Positions 1 through 15,462 of a DNA stretch of 64,000 nucleotides are shown here, piece after piece; positions within the stretch are counted from its first letter, which is position 1, and the number at the start of each line of letters is the position of its first letter. The DNA is from Scatophagus argus (taxonomy: Eukaryota > Chordata > Actinopteri > Scatophagidae): NCBI RefSeq assembly GCF_020382885.2, contig NC_058501.1, forward strand, positions 8,246,001-8,310,000, read 5' to 3'. The notes below the pieces were generated by a model. It saw nothing but the letters and a program-made list of their open reading frames with translations. It made no database searches and was not told the origin of the DNA. The position numbers and the translations under genes are program-made.

Positions 1-1006
1 GTCAGTGAGCTCAGGAAGTGACTGACAAATTTCTCTTGAGTGCACAAACCATGGTGACTTGGAGACTGAGTATAAAAGCTTTGGTCTAAACTTAGTCTCT
101 CCTGATGTGAATTTAGATTGTTTCAAGATGTTAGCTCCAAGTTTAATCTTAAACTGTTAACAGATTTAGAAAACACCAACACTGTACCAACAAATGTGAA
201 CAGTCCATGTAGTAAGTGTTCTGTCTGTATGTGAACTGGAGTTCTGTTTGATAGGATGTACAGAGTTTATCGGCACTCCTCAAAATTCAGATCCATATAA
301 GGCTTAACAGCAAGTGACTGGAATCCACACACTGTAAGAGTGTTACAGAAAGAAGAAGAATCGGTGTTGTTTTGGCAAAGTGTTGATGCTTGACATGAGA
401 GGAGGTGTTGACAGAGGTGAAATGCTGTGTCATGCCCTCTTCCAACAGATTTTAGAGATTTTATCACCTGATGCAGCATGTTGTCTTTGTGCTTTTCTGG
501 TTGACTGGTTATGAATCATCTTTCCATTACACTCAGACATGCAGACATGGCAGCCCTGTCCTGTACCCCCACCCTGCCCCCAGATTAAAATCTCTGTTTG
601 TGTGAGAAAAATGGGTCGCAGCTCAGAGGGAGGGCAGGGTTGTGCTAAATGAGGGGAACTAGTAGACAGACAAAGAGTAGCGAGGACACGCAAATAGGGA
701 CACGGAGGGTGGGTGTTGAATTTTAATGATTAGTTTGGGTGCTGGGGAAAAAGGGAGGGAAGTTATGATACTCACTGAGCCAAAAGGGAAGGACAGACAG
801 CTAAGGACGAACAGGGGAGGAACTGAAGGGAAAAGAGGCAAATAAGCCAAATACAAGAAAAACAATTTGGATGGAGGACAGATGATTAAGGAGTCGTAGG
901 TATAGTAGGTATAGTATACATGTGAGTAGCTGGGTGAACTTCCTCATTAATTAGGAATAAAAACATTAAAGCTTCTCTGACTGGCTCGTTCCTCCCTGTT
1001 GTCGAA

Positions 1007-2003
1007 CCAATCAGAAGAGGACGTGATGGGTGCACCTCCATTGATAAATGACTGACTCTTCACAATTAAGTCTGATTTCAGGCTGGTGAAAAAGGAGATG
1101 TGAGATTTATGCAGCAGGGAGGTGAGAGAGAAGTGAGGATGAAGGAAGGAAGCATAGACACTGTATGGATGCATTTCCCTTCTTTCCCATAAGGACCCTC
1201 GGTCAAGCGTCTCTCTGATTGGTCTCAGCCCTACTCTCTGGCTAGCCAATCAGAAAAGGAGGTGGCTGTACTGCAGAAAGCTGAATGGTGTTCTCATGTT
1301 ATTTTATTTGCATCAATGTGGGTGGTACCATTAAATCAAGACACTACCACCAAGAGAATTAAAGAGAGCTCACTTTCACCAACATAATATTCACAATAGT
1401 AAGCTTTTTGACTTTTTAGAAAGCCCCTGTCCAATTGCTTTCAATAATTTTGACATTACTGTGGGTTTTCAGTACTTGGCTCTGCAAGTCAGTCTTTTTC
1501 AGGTATTAACAGAGCTTTTCTTTGGTAAAGTAGTGAAACCTCAGAGTAGTAAATCTGCAGTGGGTAGTAAATGGTCAGTAAACTTGCTGCACTTCATGTG
1601 TCTGGCTCTCTGTCTCCCTCTTCCTCCTACATTTTAATGAGTGTCAGCAGATTGCAAGCTGCAGTTACTAACATGTAACTTCTTTGCTCTGCTCTGCACA
1701 ATACTGCCTCTGTGAGCTGGGGCGTGTCTATGAGTGCTGAATACCAGGTCAGAGCTGATTGGTCTGCAGTCAGAAGAGGCAGGACTGTGGTGGAGATGTG
1801 GGAAGAACTGCAAGCTATGCCAGCTGGATCTTGCTTGCTTTTATTTATGGCAGTGCTCTTTAACAAAACTGCAGTGGTTATATATAATAATATAGAAATA
1901 AAAATAATGATAGTCAGTCTTTTATCTTTGAATTTTTCAATTAACCAGAATTGTGGTAAGTGTTCTTGTCCATCTTAAGTGTTGGTCCTTTGGCTGCTAT
2001 TGG
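1007..2003. promoter_or_regulatory. Cluster of CCAAT/ATTGG (NF-Y type) boxes
   Basis: CCAAT or its complement occurs at 1007-1011 (+), 1218-1222 (-), 1246-1250 (+), 1758-1762 (-) and 1999-2003 (-). Three of them sit in the wider contexts CCAATCAGA or CTGATTGGTC. The pair at 1216-1254 forms an inverted repeat (TCTGATTGG ... CCAATCAGA). NF-Y is the usual reader of such boxes. A regulatory role for gapdhs is inference; the distance to its coding start is 2.4-3.4 kb. Confidence 0.3.
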
Positions 2004-2195
2004 TCAATGCCCCACACAGTTGCTAGGAAACAGTAACAGACAAGGAGTGGGATGTGTCCCCAAGTGCATACAGGCAGACTGTCATACACATGTGCACATG
2101 CTCAATATCAAAGTCTTCAATACTAGTCCAAGTACTTGTAAAATATACCCCATTTTAATTTAGCACTTAATTAAAAGCTATTATTTTCTGTGCAC

Positions 2196-2260
2196 AGCAA
2201 AGTTGTCAGGTTGTTAAATTCTCCACATTTAGAGCCACATCGTTGGGTTTGAGTCCCACC
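2196..2260 (+). repeat. Possible tRNA-derived SINE remnant (A-box and B-box like)
   Basis: An A-box-like AGCAAAGTTGTCAGG at 2196-2210 is followed 35 bases later by a good B box, GGTTTGAGTCCCACC at 2246-2260. Spacing and order match an internal pol III promoter. No clean acceptor-stem pairing or CCA-proximal end was seen, so a decayed tRNA-derived SINE is more likely than a working tRNA gene. Confidence 0.3.
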
Positions 2261-2434
2261 AGATCTCTCTTATGTGGCTGTCTTTGTCCAGTCCCATTTT
2301 TCCCCTTTAGTGGAACCAAATAGCCCACTCTGTTTAAAAAGTGGTATCATTTGTCAGTATTGCAGCCATTTTGTGTTGGAAAACACAGTGCAACTAACCC
2401 TAACCCCAACTAGAGAAAATGGAGAGGTCAGTGC

Positions 2435-2458
2435 AGAGAGAGAGAGAGAGAGAGAGAG
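2435..2458. repeat. (AG)n microsatellite
   Basis: Uninterrupted AG dinucleotide run of about 12 units. Confidence 0.95.
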
Positions 2459-2635
2459 CAAGTTAAAAAGTGCACAGGCAACAGGGTGAGAAGAGTTCAA
2501 AAGAAAGGAAAGAGTTGTGAATGCACAATGGGTAATGGAGAGAAGTTATACTGAAGGAGAGGAAAGACAGAAATGCGAGAAGAGCATGGTCATACTGTCT
2601 GCACCCTCCCTCTCTCCCTTTTCTCTGTACCACTT

Positions 2636-2642
<7 letters not shown>

Positions 2643-2687
<45 letters not shown>
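2643..2687. repeat. (CT)n microsatellite
   Basis: Uninterrupted CT run of about 22 units, 184 bases after an AG run on the same strand; the two could pair with each other in single-stranded DNA. Confidence 0.95.
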
Positions 2688-2689
<2 letters not shown>

Positions 2690-4363
2690 TTGGTGACCAT
2701 GTATTATAGATGCTAGCAGCAGAACACAAAATGGCTGCTCTCCCCTGAAAGACAGGTACCACAGATATAGACTACAAATGACCAGGTTAGAAATCTGACT
2801 GTTGAAACTGTGTTCAATACATTGGGTTTCTCTGGAATTAAATAGGGTTCCTGTTCCAACAAATGAATGAATTCAGGTTGAAATAGTTCAAATTTGATCT
2901 ACCATTGTTCATCTGTGAGAGAGTATGTGGGAGAGTCTGAAGAGATCATTTATCCTAATCTGGTTGCTCATATAGTCTATTTAAAGGGCTCCCACAATGC
3001 ATTTCACCATCGACTGCCTGTCCTACACGCTCCCCACTGGGACACACACACAGATAGACACAAAACAGATTAGGAGATTACAGTACTCTAAAATGACAGC
3101 CAACCGGTTTCAAGGACAATCCCACTGCCCTTACTTACCTGCAGTGCTACTAAGTTACCATACCTGTTCATCGGTGTGAGTACAAGTCTGGATACATGTT
3201 ACACACAGAAATCCATCTAAATTTGTAGAACCTTAAATGTCCCCAAACGAGTTCATAGATTAATCCTTATTTCTAGACTCTGAAACATCTCTTCAGCAAC
3301 CTGATGGTTTTTATATAACGATTAATAGCTGAAACAGAGTTTACCTTTGTTGAACATATTAGTGAGAGCAGGGAGGAGGTGTGCAGAGAAGAAAGGGGCA
3401 ATATACAGTATGAAAAAGAAGCAGGAAAGCAGAGCCAGAGGGAAAAATGGAGTCACATAGTTGAGTCAAGGCCAGACTTCCTCTGTCTTCAGTCAGGAGA
3501 CAAGTCTCTGGTTGTTGCATACCTACTACTTTCTCCCTCCCTTCATATCCCATTGTTTTCTAAACATGCCCCTGCATGACACAACACCTCCCTGTATTTT
3601 TCTGTCACTGGCAACAAACAGAATCACACCCTTGCACGGATGCAGTCTGTTATACTCACTGCAACCCAAGTACCTGCTTCATCTTGCCGTTCTAACTTCC
3701 CAAGCAGACCAAAGTATTATAACTACCACCGTGGTGTTTTTTTTCACCCTTTAGTGCCAGTGCGTCACACTGTCCGTCAGTGCTGCGAGGCTACTGCTTC
3801 CAGTCTTACCCTACAGCCGAATCCACAAAATAAAATAACAGCATACAAAGTACATGTTACAATGTTGTCCATACAACATTTTCAAATGCAAAATTTTTTA
3901 TGAGGAGCTGCGTGAATACAGAGGTGCTTTGACTAGCATGATACCAGCTAGCATGATACTTCACTGTGTGTGTAAATAAAAAAGACAGAGGGGGAAGCAA
4001 GGCCATGGAGGAAAACACCAGCCATCTCTAAGCCACCTACTGCTGTCAGGGCAACAGTTTGTCTCAGACCAAGCACCTACATATACTTGTGGTTAGCATT
4101 GTCAAGCCAACCATTGTATATTTAACCTCACTGATAAAGAAGTGAGGGCTTTTCTAGGCTGCAGTGGTTTCTGAAATTAAGAGCAGAGGCATTAGGTCTC
4201 AGTCTTCTCACTGAGTGCATTTCCAGCCAGAGAACTTTACCAAGTGAGACTGTGTATGTTCATGTATTTTCATCTTTCAGGAGCTGCCGTTCTCTGTCTA
4301 ATGTTATTGGTTTCTGTGTTGTTCCTTTTTTCCCCCAGATAACTCCCCCAAGCAGCAGCAAAC

Positions 4364-7620
<3,257 letters not shown>

Positions 7621-8009
7621 ACACTTCCTCTTCAAAAAGGAAGTCAGGAAAGGGACCACCCCAACCATCCTCCCATCCCCTCCTTTCTCTTTTACACACA
7701 GGCCCCGCCCATAGTCAAGTCATAGCATCACTTTAGCTCTACTACAGTATACGTAGGAAGCAGCAACAGTGTGTTCGAGTGTTCTGAGTTTATCTGTCTT
7801 TTCCTTTCATGACGAGATGATTGGGTGGTGACAGTATTTGTGTCCGTGTGCCCCCTCTCCACCTCCCACTGCCACTTTAGATGTGTCTTTATGGCTCAGT
7901 ACTATGGTAACTACTGTATCCATCTCCCTGTTGGTGTGTTTTAAAGGCTTAATCACCAGTGGATGAGGAAGCTGAGAGGCAGAGCTACTTAAGAGTAAAG
8001 AGACAAACA

Positions 8010-8015
8010 AATAAA
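8010..8015 (+). terminator. gapdhs: Polyadenylation signal of gapdhs
   Basis: AATAAA 390 bases after the stop codon, followed by TG/T-rich DNA (TGTCAAGTTGTCCTGTTT), as expected for a cleavage site. Confidence 0.7.
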
Positions 8016-8164
8016 ACTTGAAAAACCTCAAGCTGTCAAGTTGTCCTGTTTCATTATTGTCATTTTGTGTTCACCGTGTCCCATGCAGCAGACAAATCAG
8101 AGACATAACTGAATACAATAAAATAATGTTGACAATTAAATAATTAAAATCTTATTCACAAGCT

Positions 8165-8340
8165 AAGCTTTAAGATAAGATAATCCTTTATTAGTCCCAT
8201 TACTGGGTAATTACAATGTTACAGCAGCAAACAGGATATAGAGGGTGCAAAGCATGCAAGGATATGGGAAGGATGAGCATTCAAAAAGAACAAATACACA
8301 GGAAACAAGTACCTGCAGCTGTACACAGTACAGAAACAAA
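8165..8340. repeat. LINE-type 3' tail (TTTATTAGTCCC family)
   Basis: A GATAAGATAA run precedes ATCCTTTATTAGTCCC and a stretch with AATTACAATGTTACAGCAGC, the common end of fish LINEs whose tails read as short tandem repeats. Related pieces lie at 34430, 39484 and 50610. The outer limit is approximate. Confidence 0.55.
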
Positions 8341-10589
8341 AAGACTATTCACACTTTATGCTTTTAAACTCTTCCATTACCACCTATAAGTGGGTTAAAT
8401 AAATTCAAATTTATTTAAAATAAATATTTTAAATAATATTTTTATTTTAAATTAACACAATAAATTCAGTGTTTATCTTATAACACTGTATTTTTCACTA
8501 TTTGTTTTTTCATTCAACCCCTTCATTTGTCAGTTTTTGCTAATTGGTTAATCATTTATCTAATCCTTATTTTCACCATGTAACATTTTCCTGACCACAA
8601 TTTTTCTGGCTTTTGTCAAAATGTAAATTCATGTTTCTTTTCACATTTCACTTTTTTTTCAGTTCATCTAACTAAGCTTAATGTTTCACACCTGGTTTTA
8701 GTTCTGACTTCGTCTTAGTTTCACTGTAATGATCCTCGATCCTCATTAGATCTCCTGTAGTAGAAGGTGGACAATCAAGGAAAAAGAAGAGAGAAAGTGA
8801 CTCCAGTCCCATTCCTTATCTCGTTCAAGTGGCTCTGGATGAACAAACTGGTTGGCAAGTGAAGAGCAGAAAGAGGAGGAACCCTTTAGCGTCACCTTCT
8901 GCCTTTTTTTGGGTACTGCAGCAAGACTCCAGCATGCAGGCTGCTTCCTTATATAGAAGAAATGTTTCCTTTTGCTTCTTCCTACCTTGGCCAAGTTCCT
9001 CCCTTTTCAAAGTAACTGGCATGCAAAGCTTTGAAAATGTTTGATGATTTCGCTGCAGTGCCATCTACTGGTTGACTGGACATACTACAACAGGGTCAGC
9101 GGAACTACAAGTACTGTTAACAGCATTATTTGTTATTTAATGAGCTGTTTAGAAACTGTTAAATCCGAGCTAGGCAATAGTGTTGGACTTGTGATCATTC
9201 AGGGGACAGTTTTGTTTCTGACTGCTGTCAGCTGCTCAGCTTTTGGGCTTAAGGACAGTGAAGTCATTGGGTAAATGCAGGTCAGCAGGAGGATCTGGTC
9301 ATTAACATCTCATCTCAAAAGATTCAAATCTGGTCATTTGCTTGCAGTCTGATTTGCCCATTCAAGCATGGAGACTGGACAGTTTTGAATGTAGAAAATT
9401 TGACTTCAGTTTTCAGAGGCTTTTACTGCACCAGGTGACTGAATTTGGTTTCACATTGGTTTTAAAATCCTTTTTTAATGTTTTCCTCATCTGTTTTTAA
9501 GTACACAGTGTACTGCCAAGAAAAGCAAACGGATGCCGAGCCAACACTAGGGTTCATTGTGTTTATTTTTTTAACCACTACACCTTTGAGTGTTTCTGAC
9601 CACTTTAATATGCGACTTGCTAATTCCATCCAGTTAATTCTAGTCCACTCTTATTTTTATAAACATCTGGATGATTGAAAAATAGAGATTTCACTTAAGG
9701 CTGAATGAAACTGAAACCCTACTCACAGATGATGTTCTGTGCCTGTGTTTCTAGGTTTTTGGACCAATATAACTCTATCTATCAGCCTCAACACTTTGTT
9801 TCAAATACCTCTTCAGTGACCCTCTTCAATAGATTGGATGGCTTTATGGAATAGATTGATAGAATTTTAATGCTAGAAAACCATAGAGGGATCTTGCACT
9901 GTCTAAGGCTTGGCCTCTGTTTTACATCATTTTTATTGGGTGTGGCCAAGTTTGCATTTGTTTCAACAACCTAAAGAAGACTGTCGTGCGAAACCTTTGG
10001 TAATTTTTTAAAGCATTTTTTGCATGATGGCTATGACTGTGTGACTATCTTCTTCCATACCCGCATTTGCACTGTTCCCACTTTTGTCCTGATTTGTCAG
10101 ATAAATAGACTAGTTATTCCACCTGATTATTTACAACACTTGAAATTAAAATCATAGTAATTAGGACTGAAATGAAATCAAACCACTTTTTAAGCAGCAT
10201 TTTTTTTCTATTAAAGTTATTTATTTTCTGTAAATAATAGTTATTAGCAGAGTCCACCATTCCTATGAACATGTTGCATGTGTACACATACCTACAGTGT
10301 GAGTTTGTCTTAATGCACTGCAGACCAGTATATTAGTAAAGTATACCGACTAGCTGAAGATCAGCATCAAGCTAATTTATGACCCTACCTCTGACCTAAA
10401 CATAAAACTAGCCTTTGTTTTAACACATAATACATAACATTTAATTTAACTTGAACTGTTAACTTTAAGTGACAATAATGATGTAATAAGAGTTTGCTGG
10501 CTTGACTAAAGTGACTGATACTGGTCCGATGGACGTGGTGAGACCTGCCTATGTGGGAGTGACCAACTGTGTAGTTGATTTAAGAGCTG
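8341..10589. other. Intergenic, gapdhs to lectin gene
   Basis: No gene is supported. The interval includes a very AT-rich block at 8395-8480 and a CTCF-like site at 9057-9071. Confidence 0.6.
9057..9071 (-). promoter_or_regulatory. CTCF-like site, minus orientation
   Basis: The minus strand reads CCAGTAGATGGCACT, fitting the CTCF core CCASYAGRKGGCRS at every position. A second copy, sharing 17 identical bases, lies in the opposite orientation at 26507. Binding is inference. Confidence 0.45.
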
Positions 10590-10689
10590 GGTGAGAGCTC
10601 CTCACCAGCCAACTGACCACATCATTCACTTAACTTGCCAATAAGGATTCTGCAAAGACACACACTTTGACCTGAAGACAGGACCAGTC

Positions 10690-11738
10690 ATGGGGAACAA
10701 GGACAGCCCTGAGCTCACACTCTGCTTCCTGCTTATGACAGCTCTTTGCTTTGAAGCAGTCACCATAGAAAAGGTATTATACTTCTCATCTGAGAGCTTG
10801 AGCTGGGAAGAGGCGAGACTGTACTGCCAGCAGAACCACATTGACTTGGTTACTTGGAACACAGTGGACAGATTCTGGCTGGCCTATTTGTTGAAAGAAT
10901 TTAAGGTCCAACAAATCTGGATTGGACTACACAGAGACTCTGAGGATGACTCGGCCTGGAAGTGGATAAATCTAAAGTGAGTCCCCTGTTTGAAATTATC
11001 CTTATTTTGATTTCAATATCTTATAAACAAGAAATATAAGCATGTTAAATGCAATTGCTAAGCAGCACATGTCATTCATTGTTTCAGAACTGGAAAAGGG
11101 ATCTCAGGAGACAACGTCTCACAGACCATCAATTGGGACGGTGGACAGCAGAGTGAACATTGCGCATTTGTGTCAGAGACGGATCAAATGTGGTACAGCA
11201 ATAGGTGTTCAAGTGAATATAATTTCTACTGCTCAGTAGGGAACACAATTCAATATCACAAACATACCCTCAGCTGGTACAATGCTTTCCAGTACTGTCA
11301 GGGTAACATGAGTGACCTGGCCACCATCACCAAAAACAACACAAATAGCTTTAAAAAAACTGGCTGGATTGGACTGTACCGAAAAGGTGGTGAGACTTGG
11401 AGCTGGACTGGAGTCTTGTCATCAGACTACAGAAACTGGGCACCAAAACAGCCACTCAACTTAGACTGTGCCTCTTTTGATCCTGTCACTCAAAAGTGCC
11501 GCAGCAGTGAGTGCTCCGAAAAGTCTCAGTTTGCCTGCTCTGATGACAACCTGGTGCTGGTGAAAGAGAATAAGACGTGGGAAGACGCCCTGAACCACTG
11601 CCAGAGCATTGAAACACCATGTTCTGGTGTCTCTGGGCCCTGCACATACCAACACAAACTCCTGAGCCTGGAACAACTATCTGACTACAACTACGTGAGA
11701 GACAGGATCTACAGAGCCACAACTGATGAGGTTTGACA

Positions 11739-11800
<62 letters not shown>

Positions 11801-12254
11801 ATTCTGTTTCTCCAGGAAATGACAAGACCATTGTTAGTTCATTAATAGAACAAAACTACATTTCCATCGTAGCATCATTTGTGTGATGGACAAAAATACA
11901 CAAAAACTTAAATATCACCAGAAAAAGAAAGATGTGCCTGGGCTGTTCGCTAAGCCAAATATACATCAGCATTGATTGGTTCACCGTCTCGTTGTTAAAC
12001 ATATACCACAAGGTAAAACAAAATAAAATAAAACTTGTTTTTCTCAGGTATGGATAGGCCTGCGCTTCCTGGGAGGGGAGTGGTGGTGGATGAATGGAAA
12101 AAAGCTGGAAGACCACGAAATTCTGCCAGGCTGTCCGTCCCAATGGAAACATTGTGGGACCCTGTCAAAACATGACACAAACAACTGGATCATCAGGGAT
12201 TGCTCAGAAAGAAGAAACTTCATCTGCTACAGATATAAAGCAGGATATGTTTAA
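10690..12254 (+). CDS. Secreted protein with three C-type lectin-like domains
   Basis: Exons 10690-10976, 11088-11730 and 12048-12254 join in phase to 378 aa. Residues about 8-24 are a hydrophobic signal peptide; there is no membrane segment. Three C-type lectin-like domains follow, at about 28-140, 141-250 and 251-376. The first two show the WIGL core within one exon each, and the third rebuilds VWIGL across the last intron. Conserved cysteines close each domain (FYC, FAC, FICY). The Ca2+/sugar motifs EPN and QPD are missing, so classical mannose or galactose binding is unlikely; protein or pattern binding is possible. Similar multi-domain genes are expanded in fish as mannose-receptor-like or lectin-like families, often immune. 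The donor of the second intron (GAG|GTTTGA) is weak and sits beside a long TG run. If it is skipped, the frame stops two codons later, within domain three. Confidence 0.8.
11742..11797 (+). repeat. (TG)n microsatellite beside a splice donor
   Basis: About 28 TG units starting 11 bases after the lectin gene exon 2 donor at 11731. Confidence 0.95.
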
Positions 12255-12520
12255 GGCTTTTTAACTGAGCTCTCTTTACTATGGGGTCTATATTGTATCT
12301 TAATGATGGTGCAATTATAATCATTCCTAAAAAAAAAAAAAAAGAAAAAACTGGATTAGAGGATGAGAAATTTGTGTGATGAATGTAAGCTTAATGTAAA
12401 TATAATGAAATGTTTATATGTTTATTCACAAACTTGTTTGGTTTGGACCAATTTGTATTTGTTTTTCACTTCTTCATAACATCTAAGCAGTACATAAATA
12501 TTAAAACATTTAATTGAAAA

Positions 12521-12526
12521 AATAAA
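12521..12526 (+). terminator. Candidate polyadenylation signal of the lectin gene
   Basis: AATAAA 267 bases after the stop codon, in AT-rich DNA. Confidence 0.45.
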
Positions 12527-14630
12527 AATATGAAAATGTCTTAATATTTGGCACAGGATGCCACTGTAACTGCCACAGGAGTTCCACTAAGTACCATTTC
12601 TGGAATTTCTCTGACACCTTGTCGTACTCCTGTTTGATGCTTAGTCTTAAAGAAAAAAGTTGTTTACACAATGTACAAAGTCTTTCCAGAAAAGTGAATA
12701 ACACTGAAGTAAATACAACTTGGTCCACTGAAGAATCTGGATGGCAGTGAGTCCGCGTGCTCACAATCTGAGAAGTACAAAATCCTCTGGAATTAGCCTG
12801 ACATGAATCCCACGAAGTTGTCTTTGTTAAAGGCAAAAGTGGATTGGGAAGGTTGGCCCTTAAAAAAAGCAGGGATGAAGGAGCTGACTGGACGGGATGC
12901 AGAACAGGTGCGCAGGTGAGTAGGAGAGTCAATCAGACCCCACCCAAGGCAAACAGTAGTGAGCGTATGCAGTATGCAGCTGCTGTACGGGGATCTTACT
13001 GTGGTCACCGTCCTGTCTGTTACCAGTAACGAATAAAGACAAGGTACGCTTTTTTAATTGGAAAGCAGCAGTTAACATCCCATCATATATCAGGTTTGCT
13101 GGGGCTTTTTATCTAGACTTGTCATGCATTTTGAATAAATACGCAAGAGTAAAGTAGTTGATGGAAAATTTATTGATTTGCTATTCATTTGGCCTAAATT
13201 TTAGAAATTTGCTTCAAACTTAGGTAGTAATAATGTACAAGATGCGAAGTCAGACTATTGGCTAAGAACATAGAGACTTATACACAACGTATGTAATAAC
13301 TGATAGCTTGAGATGGAGAGCTTGTTCACATGGTGCAACAACAGTCAAATGAAGTCCAATATCATCAAAACCAATGAGTTTGTGGGAGAATATAATGTTG
13401 TAAACACAGATGTTGCTTGTAGAAAGCTACAAATTCTTATAAATTCAGTGTCAAAGTGAACAATTAGGATTTAAGGTACGTAGATATTCATACAGGTAGA
13501 GAGCTTTCTAAATTTTACAGCATTACATATTTGATTTAGTGTTATCATATTTTGATATACAATGAATAGCTTTTAAAAACAGCAGTTATGTATGAATGAA
13601 ATATTTTGTTGTGACTTGCTTGTTTCAGTGTCTGAGTTACAGAAGCCACTGATTCTCGAATGTGTAGCTAAAATAGCACCATCCACTGGTCTTGCATTTG
13701 TAATTGCAACACATGAAACAGTTAATAAATAGCTAAATAAGTAGTTTGAAAAGATTTTTGTGAAACTAACTTGTTGCAGTCATTTTATTTTCATCATAAA
13801 TGATAATATTTCACTAGCAGTAGTACATTAGAAAAACAAAAACAAGAGAAAAGACAAAAAGGATAAAGGAAGTAGGAAAAGAGAACATGTATACAATTCA
13901 AATGACTATTGTGCAAAGGACTGAACAGAAAGAAAACTATGTGCAACTTAATTTTTTCATAACACGTCTTTATTTCCACCATTTCTGTTAGCAATGCTTG
14001 TTAAACACCGTCAAGGCTTCAGCAGAACAGGATTTATTGTGAGTCACTTTTGCTGAAATACAAGAAGTTTGAAGAGCGTAAGTTTGGTTGATTCAACTGA
14101 AACAATTTGTACTCGGCTTCTGTGAAAGAAAGTCAAAATCTCATTTTATTTCTGGTCTCAAATCATCCAAAAACCATTTACTGACTCCCTCTTATCTCAA
14201 CACTGTTGTAATTTGTTCATGCTATCAAATGTTTGTGAGTGCAACATACATTTAAGCTATGGTTTGTTCTGTGTAACTGCTTGTTTTATTTTCTTTAGTG
14301 TAGCAACCCACAACATTTAACTAGCAATGAAAACAGTTCTGAATATTGTTGAGGACTGTGTGAAAATTCATATCAAATATTGTATATTGTTTATAGATGT
14401 TTTTCCACTAATATTGTTTTTGTAATGGAGGCAATGGTGCTTGAATACAAATAATAATAACTTTCTAGCGGTCAGAGGATACAAATGATGCTGTCACAAA
14501 ATCATACACTGTCATCTACGCCTACTTGGTTGGGAATTCCAGTGTCAACTATCAACTAAAAAGCAGCCGCAGATATCGATATAAGTATTTATAAGTATAG
14601 GAGAGAGGAACACATGTTTTTTGTTCCTAC
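12527..14630. other. Intergenic, lectin gene to tmem147
   Basis: No gene is supported on either strand. A good donor-like CAGGTGAGT occurs at about 12912-12920 on the plus strand, but no matching coding exon was found. The rest is AT-rich. Confidence 0.6.
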
Positions 14631-14639
14631 CGGTGACGT

Positions 14640-14731
14640 TGTCGGAGGCATTTCACGGTTGAGCCAAATTTACTTCCGTTCGTCGTTCAACGACATACGA
14701 CAATCTGCTTCTTCTCAGCTTTTTATACATA
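14640..14731 (+). promoter_or_regulatory. tmem147: tmem147 promoter and non-coding first exon (5' end approximate)
   Basis: A locally CpG-containing patch has a CRE-like GTGACGTT (14634-14641) and an ETS-like ACTTCCG (14672-14678). It ends in a strong donor (TAG|TAAGTG region, GT at 14732) that can join the acceptor at 15436. The exon contains a 13-base perfect palindrome, GTCGTTCAACGAC. The transcription start was not determined. Confidence 0.5.
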
Positions 14732-15462
14732 GTAAGTGCTGATGTTAGAGGGCTCTGTTTTACAGGTGCTGATGTATTGTTCAGATGATAAATTACCGAA
14801 AGCTAGCAAATTATATTGAATTAGAAATTATTTTCTAGTCTGGTTAACAGGAACGTGTCTAACCAAACCAGTGAATTACACCAATGACCGGAGTTTAGCT
14901 TAGCTTGCTAATGTACAGATTATAGTTTTATAGCTCCCTCAGCTGATTCAAAATGATGACAGGTTCGTTATTGCTTTGTAAATGCTGTACATTCGACATG
15001 AACGTGTTTGTGACAGTCTAATAATATACAGTAGTTATTACTGAATGAGCATTTCATGAAGTCACTGTCATACAAGGGCTCGATTAGTCAGTCGCTTAAA
15101 ATCAGCCAGCAACAATTTGGCTAATCAGTTAATCCCGGTTAACAAACTTAATGCATACTCTAGTTTAGTTAGCAATATGTGCGAGAATTTGTTGCTTTTC
15201 TCTGTTTCATGCAACTATAAATTATATGTCTTTAATTTTTCACATATATAGTTTGACGTAAAAGCACATTTTAGGGTATCACATTAATCTCTGAAAATGT
15301 GTGAGGGGTGATTTTCACTATTTTGTGACCTCTTTTTTGTAAAAATGATTTGGTATTTAAAAAATCTGCTAAAATTGCAACCCTCTGTGTCAGCAGTCTG
15401 TGAAGTTCTGCCTTCTTTATCTCTCTTTCTCTTCAGGGAGCTGAATTCTGTGACCAGACATT

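Larger units (their letters stand above)
1..4338. other. Upstream region of gapdhs, no coding gene seen
   Basis: No open frame here has an exon-like context or a recognisable protein family. The stretch holds CCAAT boxes, an AG and a CT microsatellite and a tRNA-like promoter remnant (listed separately). A good TATA box (TATAAAAG) lies at 71-78, but nothing recognisable follows it. The first non-coding exon of gapdhs should lie somewhere here, because the exon with the start codon begins at a splice acceptor (after position 4338). I could not place that exon or the promoter. Confidence 0.6.

Noticed and set aside
12793-13008. Minus-strand frame ending in NKDNFVGFMSG, resembling a tachykinin FVGLM end
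   Set aside because: No GKR amidation site, no signal peptide and no matching precursor layout; a chance resemblance.
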